Source of the DNA: Verrucomicrobiota bacterium
GTDB taxonomy: Bacteria > Verrucomicrobiota > Verrucomicrobiia > Opitutales > Opitutaceae
Direction: 5' to 3'
DNA length: 64,000 nt
NCBI GenBank assembly: GCA_023399155.1
Contig: JAEWQP010000011.1
Span: 1-64,000 of the forward strand
Position 1 is the first letter of the stretch. Each line of letters begins with the position of its first letter. Below the pieces are notes generated by a model. It saw only the letters and a list, made by a program, of their open reading frames with translations. It searched no databases and was not told the origin of the DNA. The position numbers and the translations under genes were made by a program. Below are positions 34,397 through 42,600 of this stretch, piece after piece.

Positions 34397-37300
34397 TCAT
34401 TCGATGATTCGTGTGTGGTAGGTCTCGCGCACGCGGCGCTGTTCATCGGTTTCCGCGGGACGCTCGTGCTCAGGATACGGATACCGGCTCATGCCGCGGA
34501 ACGGCATCGGAGCGAGGGTGTTCGGCGTTCCCGTATAGAAGTCCATGTCCTTGCAGTAGGCATGCGAGACGAGCACAAAGCTGCGCGTCATGCCGGCCGC
34601 GGGCTCCGGAAGCCCGGTCGCCTCGAAGCTCGCGGCAATCTCGTCGCCGGAAGCCATCAGGACGAACATGTCGTCATCGTCCGCCAGAAGCTCGCGGACC
34701 GGCCCATAGCGGGTGTAGGCGCCACTTAGGGACCTGAAGGGCGCGTCGGGCTCGGTTTGCTGGTAATCGTAGATCGTCGGGCTGAGCCCGTCGGGCGCAA
34801 CCTCGCGCGCGAAACCGGAATAGCGCAACTCGGCCTCGGCGACGGGCATCGCGTGCACGGTGACGCGCTCGGCCGGAAGCGGCGCCGCCAGAAAGATCTG
34901 GTCGTAATACATTTCCAGGTTGGAAACGAGGCGCAGCCGGCAGCTCGGCCCCGTGAGGAGACCCGTGAGGTCCACGGTCATGCTTCGCGACATGCCGCTG
35001 AGCGCGCCGGCATCCGGAACGATGGTTTCCCAGGTCCCGTCGGCCTTCGCCCGGTCGATGCGCACCGGTTGCCAGCCGAGGTGGGCCTGCCCGGCGGCGT
35101 AGGTGGTTTGGGAATACGGATACTCGAGATAGCCGACGATGAAAAGAAACACGCGGCTGTCGCGGGGAAGGGCCGCCAGTTGATCGGCAAAATCGAGTTC
35201 CAGGGCATGGGGTTCGCAGAAGCCGACGAACCGCGCGTCGAGCGCAGGTTCATAGGCGTAGCGACGGTCGGCGGCGAGCACCGCCTCGGTGCAGTCGATT
35301 CCCGCCGGCCCGGTGGCCCGCGCTGGCGCGATCGCGCGTTCCACCACCAGCAGCTGATGGGTCGGCGCGGGTCCCGTGACCGCCAGTCGCTCGTCGGGGA
35401 AGACCTGCCACGACTGCGGGTGATCGATGGCGAGCAACTCGAGCCGGTCGACGTACGCCGACTCCTCCATCGGCTCGGTGATGCGGATCTCGTAGCGGCC
35501 ATGGCGCGGCCGAAGCTGATGCGGCTCGATCTTCACGTGGTCCACCGGTTGAGGATACGCGTACTCACCGGGCGCGGCGAAGTAGCCAAGTCCGCCGACG
35601 CCGGCGAAGTCGGTGATGAACTCGAACTCGTCTCCGTTCCACGTGAAGAGCACCGGGCAGCTCGAGACCTTGCGCTGGCTCTCCGCGACGACGTGCGTGC
35701 GGCCGGCCGCGAGCGTGCGCTCGACCTGGGAGACGCCGTCGGGCCAGTGGAGGCGGGCGTAGTCGACGTGCGTCGCGCCAGCCAGGCCGAACACGAGCGG
35801 CTGGGGCCCCTGGCCGAAGCCGCCGGCCTGCCCGGTGTTCCAGCGGGATTGTTCGCGCAGGCCGGTGCGAACCACCGTCCTGACGCCGTAGCCGCTGGCC
35901 GGGCTCCGGGTGCGCTTGTCGCGACTGCGAACGCCCGTGGGCGCAATCGCGATGGCGGTCGGGGCCGGCGACACCTCGCCGGGCACCAGCCGCACGCGAT
36001 CGGTCTCGCCGCGTTCGAGAAGAATGGCATCCGGTATCAGGTCCCCCGTGACATCGACGAGTTCCGCGCCGACGATGCGGCCGCGTTCGAGCGGCTGCCA
36101 CACGCGCGCCTGCAGCGTGAATGCGCCGGCGCCGTCATTGAGGAGCAGATGACCTTCTTCGCCGAAGAGGGCGACGTCGAGGTCGCCATCCAGATCGACG
36201 TCCGTCGTGCGCACGCCCCCGATCTTGCCGAGGGCGGCGGCTCCTGTGGCGGCCTCGGCGAACTTCGCGCTCGCCCGGAAATCGGCGCGTCCACCGCCAA
36301 GATGGAGGGCGGGCATGGCGGGGCGGTCGGAGAGCGTCAGGAGGTCGAGAATGCCGTCACCATCGAAATCCTGCAGCACGCCGCCGAGGTCGCCGCGGAT
36401 CGCGGTCTGCGTCGTCGCCTCAGCAAACGTGCCCGACAGCTCGTTGAGGAAGATGCGCGCGGGCGCGCCGCGCCGCAGGACGATAAGGTCCATGTCGCGG
36501 TCGCCATCGAGATCACCGGGAAGGACCATGACGGAGTCACCCTCCGGCATGGCGATGCCGGCGGACGTGGCGATATCCGTGAACGTGCCGTCGGCGTTGT
36601 TGTTGAACAGCTGGTTCGGCGCACCCACGTTGCAGACGAAAAGGTCGAGGTCGCCGTCGTGATCGGTGTCGAGCCAGAGTGCGCTGCTCGATGCTCCGCC
36701 TGAGGCGGGCTGTGCGATCAGCCCGGTCGTCCGCGTGAATCCACCCTCGGGCGTGCCGCGGAACAGCTCGTTGCCGTGCGCGGCGACGACAAAGACATCT
36801 TCGATGCCGTCGTTGTCGTAGTCGCCGATGCTCCAGGCGAGAGGCGCTGTGACCGTCTGCAGGGTCGGGTCGACGCCGGTGGCGCCAAGGCTGGCGTGCA
36901 CCGGTGCGCCCGCATCCGGCATCCAGCCGCCCAGGAGACAGGTCGGACCGCCCGGGAGGCCTGTATTCAGGATTGAAACACCTCCGAACGTCGACGCCAG
37001 CCGCGCGGCGTTCGCATCGCCCGGCTGGGCGACGCCGGGGCGGGCGACAAGGTCGCGCGTCGCTCCGCCGCGGTAGACAAAGCTGCCGGACGCCGCCGGA
37101 GCGGCGTCGCCGATCGGGATAACGAGGGCCAGGTCGCCCATCTGATTGTACTGGGGGAGCTCGATCGTCTCAGCCAGCGGATGCTCGCGGAGTTTCTTGA
37201 ATTGCTCGAGGTAGGGGGTGGCGCGTTCGGACTCGCCCGCGGCCTGCAGCATCTGCCAGACGCGGTAGTAGGCGCTGGCCAGATACGGGTGCAGTTCGAT

Positions 37301-37801
37301 CGCCCGCGCGAGTTCTCTGAAGGCGTCCTGGCCGACGCGCTGCCTGCACATGCCCAGGATGTACCACGCCACCCCGTCGTCCGGATGCTGTTGGAGGACT
37401 TTCTCGAAGCACGGGATCGCCTCTTCGGCGCGCCCGAGGTGCTGGAGAACGATGCCCTTGAAATACCAGGCCCGCGCATGGTCGGGGCTTTCGCGAAGGA
37501 CCTCCTCGAGCAGTTCGGTCGACTTCTCGATATCCTGATCCTCCTTGCGGCCACGATTGAACCGCGCGATGGCGAGATTGACCTTGATCTCCGGATGGTC
37601 CGGCGCGGCGGCGAGTGCGTCCTCGAATGCCTGAGACGCCGCATCGTAGTCGTACTGGCCCATGAGCGCGACGCCGAGGTTCACGGCCTCGACGGCGGCA
37701 GGGCTGGGCTCGAGAGGGGTGTTCCTTCGACAGCCGGAGGCGGGTGCGAGGGCGAGCGCGCCAACCGCGGCGGCGACGATCAAAGAAAAGAGCTTTTTCA
37801 T
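34397..37801 (-). CDS. TPR + FG-GAP/ASPIC-UnbV lipoprotein with large C-terminal module
   Basis: 1134 residues. Signal peptide with lipobox (ALAPASGC, lipid at about Cys24). Residues about 35-210 are tetratricopeptide repeats (NLGVALMGQYDYDAASQAF, AWYFKGIVLQHLGRAEEAI, AWYILGMCRQRVGQDAF). FG-GAP units follow (DYDNDGIEDVF, DTDHDGDLDLF, DLDGDRDMDLI, DVDLDGDLDVA), then an ASPIC/UnbV-like stretch, then about 430 residues of a distinct module beginning FTWNGDEFEFITDF with RYEIRITEP and AIDHPQSW. The same module ends the protein encoded at 54265-57588. Role unknown; TPRs suggest a scaffold outside the membrane. Confidence 0.85.
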   Translation of the reverse strand: MKKLFSLIVAAAVGALALAPASGCRRNTPLEPSPAAVEAVNLGVALMGQYDYDAASQAFEDALAAAPDHPEIKVNLAIARFNRGRKEDQDIEKSTELLEEVLRESPDHARAWYFKGIVLQHLGRAEEAIPCFEKVLQQHPDDGVAWYILGMCRQRVGQDAFRELARAIELHPYLASAYYRVWQMLQAAGESERATPYLEQFKKLREHPLAETIELPQYNQMGDLALVIPIGDAAPAASGSFVYRGGATRDLVARPGVAQPGDANAARLASTFGGVSILNTGLPGGPTCLLGGWMPDAGAPVHASLGATGVDPTLQTVTAPLAWSIGDYDNDGIEDVFVVAAHGNELFRGTPEGGFTRTTGLIAQPASGGASSSALWLDTDHDGDLDLFVCNVGAPNQLFNNNADGTFTDIATSAGIAMPEGDSVMVLPGDLDGDRDMDLIVLRRGAPARIFLNELSGTFAEATTQTAIRGDLGGVLQDFDGDGILDLLTLSDRPAMPALHLGGGRADFRASAKFAEAATGAAALGKIGGVRTTDVDLDGDLDVALFGEEGHLLLNDGAGAFTLQARVWQPLERGRIVGAELVDVTGDLIPDAILLERGETDRVRLVPGEVSPAPTAIAIAPTGVRSRDKRTRSPASGYGVRTVVRTGLREQSRWNTGQAGGFGQGPQPLVFGLAGATHVDYARLHWPDGVSQVERTLAAGRTHVVAESQRKVSSCPVLFTWNGDEFEFITDFAGVGGLGYFAAPGEYAYPQPVDHVKIEPHQLRPRHGRYEIRITEPMEESAYVDRLELLAIDHPQSWQVFPDERLAVTGPAPTHQLLVVERAIAPARATGPAGIDCTEAVLAADRRYAYEPALDARFVGFCEPHALELDFADQLAALPRDSRVFLFIVGYLEYPYSQTTYAAGQAHLGWQPVRIDRAKADGTWETIVPDAGALSGMSRSMTVDLTGLLTGPSCRLRLVSNLEMYYDQIFLAAPLPAERVTVHAMPVAEAELRYSGFAREVAPDGLSPTIYDYQQTEPDAPFRSLSGAYTRYGPVRELLADDDDMFVLMASGDEIAASFEATGLPEPAAGMTRSFVLVSHAYCKDMDFYTGTPNTLAPMPFRGMSRYPYPEHERPAETDEQRRVRETYHTRIIE

Positions 37802-38074
37802 CAGCGATGCTTCACTTTGCAGAAACCACGGCACCATCCAAGGGGATCCGTGCACCCTCGTTCGGCCGGACATACCGACTCTGCTTCGGCTTGGATTGTT
37901 GCGGGACCGGTTCGTTCAGCGGTTCGTGAACGGGTCGGGAGATGGAACGCACCTGCACAAGGACGGTGATTCTAAGAGCGACGGTGGGGTAAGCCCGTTC
38001 AAGCACAGCATGAGGAGTGCAGCCGATGAATACCCGTTTCGTGCACGACTTCATCCCGGGGTATTCAAAGATCC
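37802..38074. promoter_or_regulatory. Non-coding region with inverted repeat upstream of the TPR/FG-GAP gene
   Basis: 273 bases between two minus-strand genes. GAATACCC (38028-38035) and GGGTATTC (38059-38066) form an inverted repeat just past the end of the glycosidase-like gene and may end that operon. The rest should contain the promoter for the gene starting at 37801; no consensus boxes stand out. Confidence 0.35.
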
Positions 38075-39463
38075 TTACTCGCGTTCCCCGTCGAAGTCGC
38101 GGAACGAGCAATTGCAGGGTGTGCGGAAAAGCAGCACCCAGTCCTCGGCTGTCGGCGTGCGGTAGACGCGGTCACGCAGGGCGCGGGCATTGCGCATGCC
38201 GCCGTCGCGCGGGCTGAACCAGAGCGGCTTGAGCTGGTCGCGGAGCCGCTCGCTGTCGAGTGAAACCACGCCGCCATCGGCGATATAGACGGCGGCGAGG
38301 TCACCGTCGGCATTGCGCGCGGCGAACGCACGCGGCGCGGGACGGCCGGGCTGCCTGGCCGACGGATGGGGCTGCAGCGACACCACGATCTCGGGATCCG
38401 CCTGCAGTTCCCACCAGGTGAAGCCGGTGAAAAAGTCGTAGAGATGCGCGAAGGGCTCGAGTGCCATCGCCAGATCCCCGAAGCCGGCATCTCCGGAATT
38501 GCAGGCGTTCGCAAAGCAGGCGTCGAGTGTCGGATAGCCGCCCGCGAGACAGGTTTCCCAGGCCGTCCTGAGATGATCGACCGGGCCGGGGACTTCAGCC
38601 CCTGCCATCGTGCACGAGGAGGCCGCGCCGGACGATGCGATCGGTCGCGGGCTGTGCGTGGGGTGGCCGTATGGATCCCGCTCGGCGAGGAGCGCGCGAA
38701 GGGCGTCGGCTTGCGAGCAATCGTTCGGACTGACACAGGGATCGTCCACATCCCAGATCACGTTCCGGAAGGCGGCAAACCGGGCGATGGCGTGACGTGC
38801 GAGGCCCAGGTCATCGTCGGCGGCATGGGCGAGCGCGATCGCCACGATGATGTCGCGATCGCGTGCCTGTGTGACGAGCCGTTCCAAGTTCCGCCAGGCA
38901 TCGATCGAATCATCCGTAAGGGCGACGCGAATACCGGTGATCCTGGCGCGGTCGAGGATCTCGAGCCTGCCGACCATCGCGGAATCATCGCACGTGGCGA
39001 TGATTCCGGCGGTCAGGCCGTTCCAGAAGAACCTCTCCTTGCTCCCGTCCCACTGGAAATGCGCGGGAAACTCCGGATCGGCGCGGAGCATTCCCTTGCC
39101 CGCGACACCGGACGCCTCGAAGTGGCCTTCGTGGGTGGCGACGTGGTCGCCGGAGCGATAGGTGACCGAATAGCTGTATGTGCCCGGATGGGACGGCGCG
39201 AAGCGTACTCGGTGGGTGCTCCCGTCCGCGGCGTCGCGGAAGCCATCGACGATGGCCGATGCCTCTCCCTCCCGTGTGAACACACCGCTGACCGAAATGA
39301 CGCCCGGAGTTTCGAGACGCTGCGCTTCCGCAAGGCGGATCGTCACCTCCACATAGTCGTGGCACGCGACGGTTACGGCCGGCGCTGCAAAGTCGACACG
39401 GGGGCCGGCGGCGGCGGCGCTAAGTGCCGGGAAAAGGAGGGCGACAAACCAGGGAGCTTTCAT
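38075..39463 (-). CDS. Secreted glycosidase-like protein (DUF5060/DUF4038 type)
   Basis: 462 residues, last gene of the seven-gene minus-strand operon. Signal peptide (MKAPWFVALLFPALSAAAAG), an N-terminal Ig-like DUF5060-type domain (VACHDYVEVTIRL...GVFTREGE...FAPSHPGTYSYSVTYRSGDH), a TIM-barrel-like middle (KERFFWNGLTAGII, IIVAIALAHAADDD, RNVIWDVDDP) and a C-terminal beta domain. The architecture is that of DUF4038/apiosidase-like glycoside hydrolases, but the barrel is short and I cannot place both catalytic acids, so it may be a binding protein. It overlaps the upstream gene in ATGA. Confidence 0.65.
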   Translation of the reverse strand: MKAPWFVALLFPALSAAAAGPRVDFAAPAVTVACHDYVEVTIRLAEAQRLETPGVISVSGVFTREGEASAIVDGFRDAADGSTHRVRFAPSHPGTYSYSVTYRSGDHVATHEGHFEASGVAGKGMLRADPEFPAHFQWDGSKERFFWNGLTAGIIATCDDSAMVGRLEILDRARITGIRVALTDDSIDAWRNLERLVTQARDRDIIVAIALAHAADDDLGLARHAIARFAAFRNVIWDVDDPCVSPNDCSQADALRALLAERDPYGHPTHSPRPIASSGAASSCTMAGAEVPGPVDHLRTAWETCLAGGYPTLDACFANACNSGDAGFGDLAMALEPFAHLYDFFTGFTWWELQADPEIVVSLQPHPSARQPGRPAPRAFAARNADGDLAAVYIADGGVVSLDSERLRDQLKPLWFSPRDGGMRNARALRDRVYRTPTAEDWVLLFRTPCNCSFRDFDGERE

Positions 39464-40992
39464 GGAGCCAGGGCGGGGTTCGGTGTGGATGTGGATGCGT
39501 CCGAGGCGACAGGGACCACGACACCGTGCTGCACGGTGCCGAGTCGCAGATCAGCGCGAACATTCTGGCCGGTACCATCGAACTGGATGGCGCCGGACAC
39601 GCCGGGCCACGGCGAGAGTTGCAGCAGGACCTCGCGGATACGCGCACGGTTGGGTCCGGCGCGATCGATCGCTTCGAGGAGCATGCGGGTGGCATCGTAG
39701 GCCAGTGCCGCAGTGTAATCGGGCGGGCGGCCGCGCTGCGAGGTGAACTGCTCGACGAAGGCGACCGTGTGACGCGCACCCCCGTGTGCGGAGAAAAGCA
39801 GGGGGAACCGCACGCCCTCGGCTGACAGACCGGCGAGTGCGACAAAGCGGTGCCGGCCCATCGATGGACCGCCGAGAATGTCGACGTCGCCCAGCAACTC
39901 GCGTGTCGTCCGCACGAGGCGGGCCGCGTCCTCGGCCGCCGCGATGATGATCACGACCGCGGGGTTGCGGGCCGTGGCGGCTCCGAGCTGCGCGCGTACA
40001 TCGGCGGCTCCGGCCGGCAGGTCGACCCGCAGGTCGGGAAGCCGGCCCCGCCGGGAGAACTCGGCCATCACCTCGCGGGCGGTCATCCGTGAGTCGTGAT
40101 CGGTCGTGCCCAGCAGGAGGATCGAGCCTTCGACGCGCGGGACGCCCGTCACGCCGGATGCCTCCACGGTATCCGTAGGATGGTTACCGCTGGGACGGGT
40201 TCTCCGATCCGCCGCCTCGAGCGCGGCCTCGACCATGACGCGAGCAACGGCGGTGTCGGCGGGAGCGCAGGAGAACATCCATGCGACGCCAGCCAGCGTG
40301 GCGGTCTTGTCCGTGGCGATCGGGCTGACGAGTGGAAGATTTGCCTTGGCCACCACTTGCTCCGCGAGGTGAGTGGCCGACGAGTCGATCGAGCCGATGA
40401 CGGCGAGAGGTTCTTCCTCGTAGACCATGCGCGCCAGCTGGGACACGCCCGTGCCCCACACATCCGTGGACCAGCGTGGCACGAGCCGGAATGGGAGTGG
40501 GGACGAGGGACGAGGGACGAGGGGTGGGGCGAACGACGGGTTCAGGCGCGAGCGGTTGGCCTCGGAGACGGCGAAATCGGTGGCCCACCAAAGATCGCCG
40601 GTGAGTGGATCATCCGCATCGGTCGGACCGAACCATCCGATGCGGTACTCCGTGACATCGACCTGGTCCTCGGATGCACCGTGGTAGCCCAGCGTCATGT
40701 CACGATAACGCAAATACGGCTGGGGCTGTGCGGAGCTTTCGGCGGGAGCTTCCGTGCCGCCGACGTCCGCCTGAGCCATGAATGGCAACGAACAGTAGAC
40801 CATCAGCGCCACAGCCCGGGCCAGCAGGGAGGGCGAGGCCTCTGGCCGAGCTGGAGGGGTCGACGACAGTGCCCATGCGCGGCTCGGCCGGGGGCCTCGC
40901 CCAACCTGACAATCTCGGTTCACGCGCAGCTCGGCTGGGGAGGTCGATTCGCCGCCCGCTCGAGGTCGAATCCTGAACGAGCGAAAGGCCAT
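39460..40992 (-). CDS. Periplasmic solute-binding protein, branched-chain amino-acid receptor (LivJ) fold
   Basis: 510 residues, type 1 periplasmic binding fold: IGSIDSSATHLAEQVVAKANLPLVSPIA, ILLLGTTDHDSRMTAREVMAEF, VVIIIAAAEDAARLVRTTREL and PPDYTAALAYDATRMLLEA are typical. The signal-peptide core (LLARAVALMVYCSLPFMAQA) begins only at about residue 56; residues about 29-56 are encoded by a palindromic element (see 40827). A GTG just before the core could be a shorter start but would leave no basic n-region. A triplicate GGACGAG inside the gene adds PLVPRPSSP near residue 155. No permease or ATPase gene is nearby, so it may act as a sensor or carrier for another system. Confidence 0.8.
   Translation of the reverse strand: MAFRSFRIRPRAGGESTSPAELRVNRDCQVGRGPRPSRAWALSSTPPARPEASPSLLARAVALMVYCSLPFMAQADVGGTEAPAESSAQPQPYLRYRDMTLGYHGASEDQVDVTEYRIGWFGPTDADDPLTGDLWWATDFAVSEANRSRLNPSFAPPLVPRPSSPLPFRLVPRWSTDVWGTGVSQLARMVYEEEPLAVIGSIDSSATHLAEQVVAKANLPLVSPIATDKTATLAGVAWMFSCAPADTAVARVMVEAALEAADRRTRPSGNHPTDTVEASGVTGVPRVEGSILLLGTTDHDSRMTAREVMAEFSRRGRLPDLRVDLPAGAADVRAQLGAATARNPAVVIIIAAAEDAARLVRTTRELLGDVDILGGPSMGRHRFVALAGLSAEGVRFPLLFSAHGGARHTVAFVEQFTSQRGRPPDYTAALAYDATRMLLEAIDRAGPNRARIREVLLQLSPWPGVSGAIQFDGTGQNVRADLRLGTVQHGVVVPVASDASTSTPNPALAP
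40501..40521. repeat. Heptanucleotide triplicate GGACGAG inside coding sequence
   Basis: Three exact tandem copies of GGACGAG, read on the minus strand as part of PPLVPRPSSPLP. The paralogous receptor encoded next (41012-42592) lacks these residues between its NGGYTRRGIPFEL and DNALWG segments, so this is an insertion of about a dozen residues. Confidence 0.7.
40827..40906. repeat. Palindromic element, family 1 copy C (inside a signal-peptide n-region)
   Basis: Arms GGGAGGGCGAGGCCTCTGGC... (40827-40854) and GGCTCGGCCGGGGGCCTCGC... (40881-40906) flank 26 bases. On the minus strand it is in frame with the receptor gene and encodes VGRGPRPSRAWALSSTPPAR-PEASPS. Confidence 0.85.
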
Positions 40993-41011
40993 GCGGGTTT
41001 GCGGCGGCCGT

Positions 41012-42592
41012 TCAAGGTGCGCTCACGAACTCGCGCTCCGCCCGTGGCGTCTCTATTACTTTGCCGCGCGGTATGCCAAGGTCGTCTCGCGAGCGGTACA
41101 CCCAGCGTCCCCCTTCGCGGATGGCGAGGAAGACCTCGCCGGCATCATCCAGCGCGGAGCTGAGCGGGATGTCGCCTGTCACACCGGGGAACGCCTCGGC
41201 GCGGTAGGCGAGCACGTCGCGGATTTTCGCGCGATTGAGACCCACGGTCTGGATGGCCCAGATGAGCATGCTGGCTCCATCGTAGGCATGCGCCGCATAC
41301 GTGTCGGCCTCGACGCCCCACCGCGCGCGGAAGGCTTTTTTGAATGCCGCCAGCTTGGGATCGTCGCGTTCGGGATTCCACGGATAGCCACAGATCACCC
41401 CCTCGGCGTTATCCCCGGCGATCCTGACGAAGTCGTCATTGACGGCGCGATCGCAGGTGAGGAAGGGCTGCGTCCAACCCCGGGCGCGGATGGCGTTGAG
41501 CACGCGCGCGGCGTCCTCGCCGTTGCCCCAGTGGAAGATGACGTCGGGCTTGTACTCGGCTATGCGGTCGAGCTGCATGTCGAAGTTCTCCGAGCCACCC
41601 TTGTAGGCCATCTCGATCACGCTCGGACGGCCGAGGCGCCGGCAGCCGTCGCGGATCTCGCGCACGCCGAACCGGCCGTAGCGGTTGCTCGATCGGATGA
41701 TGCACGGGCGCTTGTAGTCCATCTTGCGCAGCGCGTAGTCCACGAGGATGTAGTTCTGCTGGCGATCGTCGCCGATGCAGCGCATCACCCACGGGATGTT
41801 CGTCTCGATGTAGGTGGGATCGAGATCGCCGGGCGTCATCCAGGGGATCTCGATCTTGAGCGCGACGCGGATGGCGATGTGCGTATTCGCTCCATCGATG
41901 CCGCCGATGATCGCCCAGACATTGTCCTTGTAGGCGAGGTGAATGACCTCGGAGCCGGAAGCGCCCCAGAGGGCGTTGTCGTTGCGCACGCTCAGCTCAA
42001 ATGGAATGCCGCGCCGGGTGTAGCCGCCGTTTGCGTTGGCCTGCTCGATGGCGAGACGGGCGCCGCGCATCATCGCGATGCCGAGTTGCTCCTCGTTGTG
42101 GCTGCCCCCGCCGGTGGCCACGGAGACCGTGGGCTCGATCGGGCCGAGGAAGCCGATCTTGACGGAATCAAGATGCTCGGGCTCGGGGATGGCGCGCCCG
42201 GCGCCGGTGTACTCCATCTGCACGAGGAAATGCTCCTTGTAGGGTTTCACGCCGCCGAACGGTTCCACGTCCGCCGAGGACGATGCGTAGTTCTGGCTCT
42301 GTTTCAGCGGCAGGTCGGGCAGTTCGTGCGGGCCGATGCCGTCGAGGCGTTTGACGATGTCGTCGACCGTGATGTCCGCGGCGGTCGCGATGGGGCGTTC
42401 AGTGGCGGGAGCCGCGGCGGGCGCATCGGCGGCGTGCGCGGTCGAGGAGAGGCACAGGACGCCGAGCGTGAGGGCGAGCATCAAGGCCTCTGGCCGGGCC
42501 GTCGGTGTGCACCCAGGGTTGGCTCGGCTCGGCCGGAGGCCTCGCCCTAACGCGGACGGCTTTGCCGGATTGCCAGGGATCGTCGTATGCAT
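41012..42592 (-). CDS. Periplasmic solute-binding protein, LivJ fold (second copy)
   Basis: 526 residues, paralogue of the downstream gene with the family's features well preserved: VKIGFLGPIEP, AIEQANANGGYTRRGIPFEL, WAIIGGIDGANTHIAIRVAL, RPCIIRSSNRYGRFGVREI, DVIFHWGNGEDAARVLNAI and YAAHAYDGASMLIWAI. The signal core is LMLALTLGVLCLSSTAHA, cut near AHA-AD. Upstream of it, residues about 14-37 come from a palindromic element; Met38 (42481) at the inner edge of the element, with GAGG six bases before it, is an alternative start. The start at 42592 gives 8 bp spacing from the preceding gene and 19 bp to the next. Confidence 0.85.
   Translation of the reverse strand: MHTTIPGNPAKPSALGRGLRPSRANPGCTPTARPEALMLALTLGVLCLSSTAHAADAPAAAPATERPIATAADITVDDIVKRLDGIGPHELPDLPLKQSQNYASSSADVEPFGGVKPYKEHFLVQMEYTGAGRAIPEPEHLDSVKIGFLGPIEPTVSVATGGGSHNEEQLGIAMMRGARLAIEQANANGGYTRRGIPFELSVRNDNALWGASGSEVIHLAYKDNVWAIIGGIDGANTHIAIRVALKIEIPWMTPGDLDPTYIETNIPWVMRCIGDDRQQNYILVDYALRKMDYKRPCIIRSSNRYGRFGVREIRDGCRRLGRPSVIEMAYKGGSENFDMQLDRIAEYKPDVIFHWGNGEDAARVLNAIRARGWTQPFLTCDRAVNDDFVRIAGDNAEGVICGYPWNPERDDPKLAAFKKAFRARWGVEADTYAAHAYDGASMLIWAIQTVGLNRAKIRDVLAYRAEAFPGVTGDIPLSSALDDAGEVFLAIREGGRWVYRSRDDLGIPRGKVIETPRAEREFVSAP
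42481..42550. repeat. Palindromic element, family 1 copy D (inside a signal-peptide n-region)
   Basis: Intact arm GGCTCGGCCGGAGGCCTCGC-CCTAA (42526-42550) and a shorter degenerate arm AAGGCCTCTGGCCGGGCC (42483-42500). Read on the minus strand it encodes ALGRGLRPSRA...TARPEA, the same frame as copies C and E. Confidence 0.85.
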
Positions 42593-42600
42593 GGTTGGTC

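Noticed and set aside
34757..36703. 648-codon open frame antisense to the TPR/FG-GAP lipoprotein
   Set aside because: Same shadow effect; no ribosome site or recognisable domain.
37812..38111. 99-codon minus-strand frame between the glycosidase-like and TPR/FG-GAP genes
   Set aside because: It overlaps the end of the glycosidase-like gene, has no ribosome site and no recognisable features.
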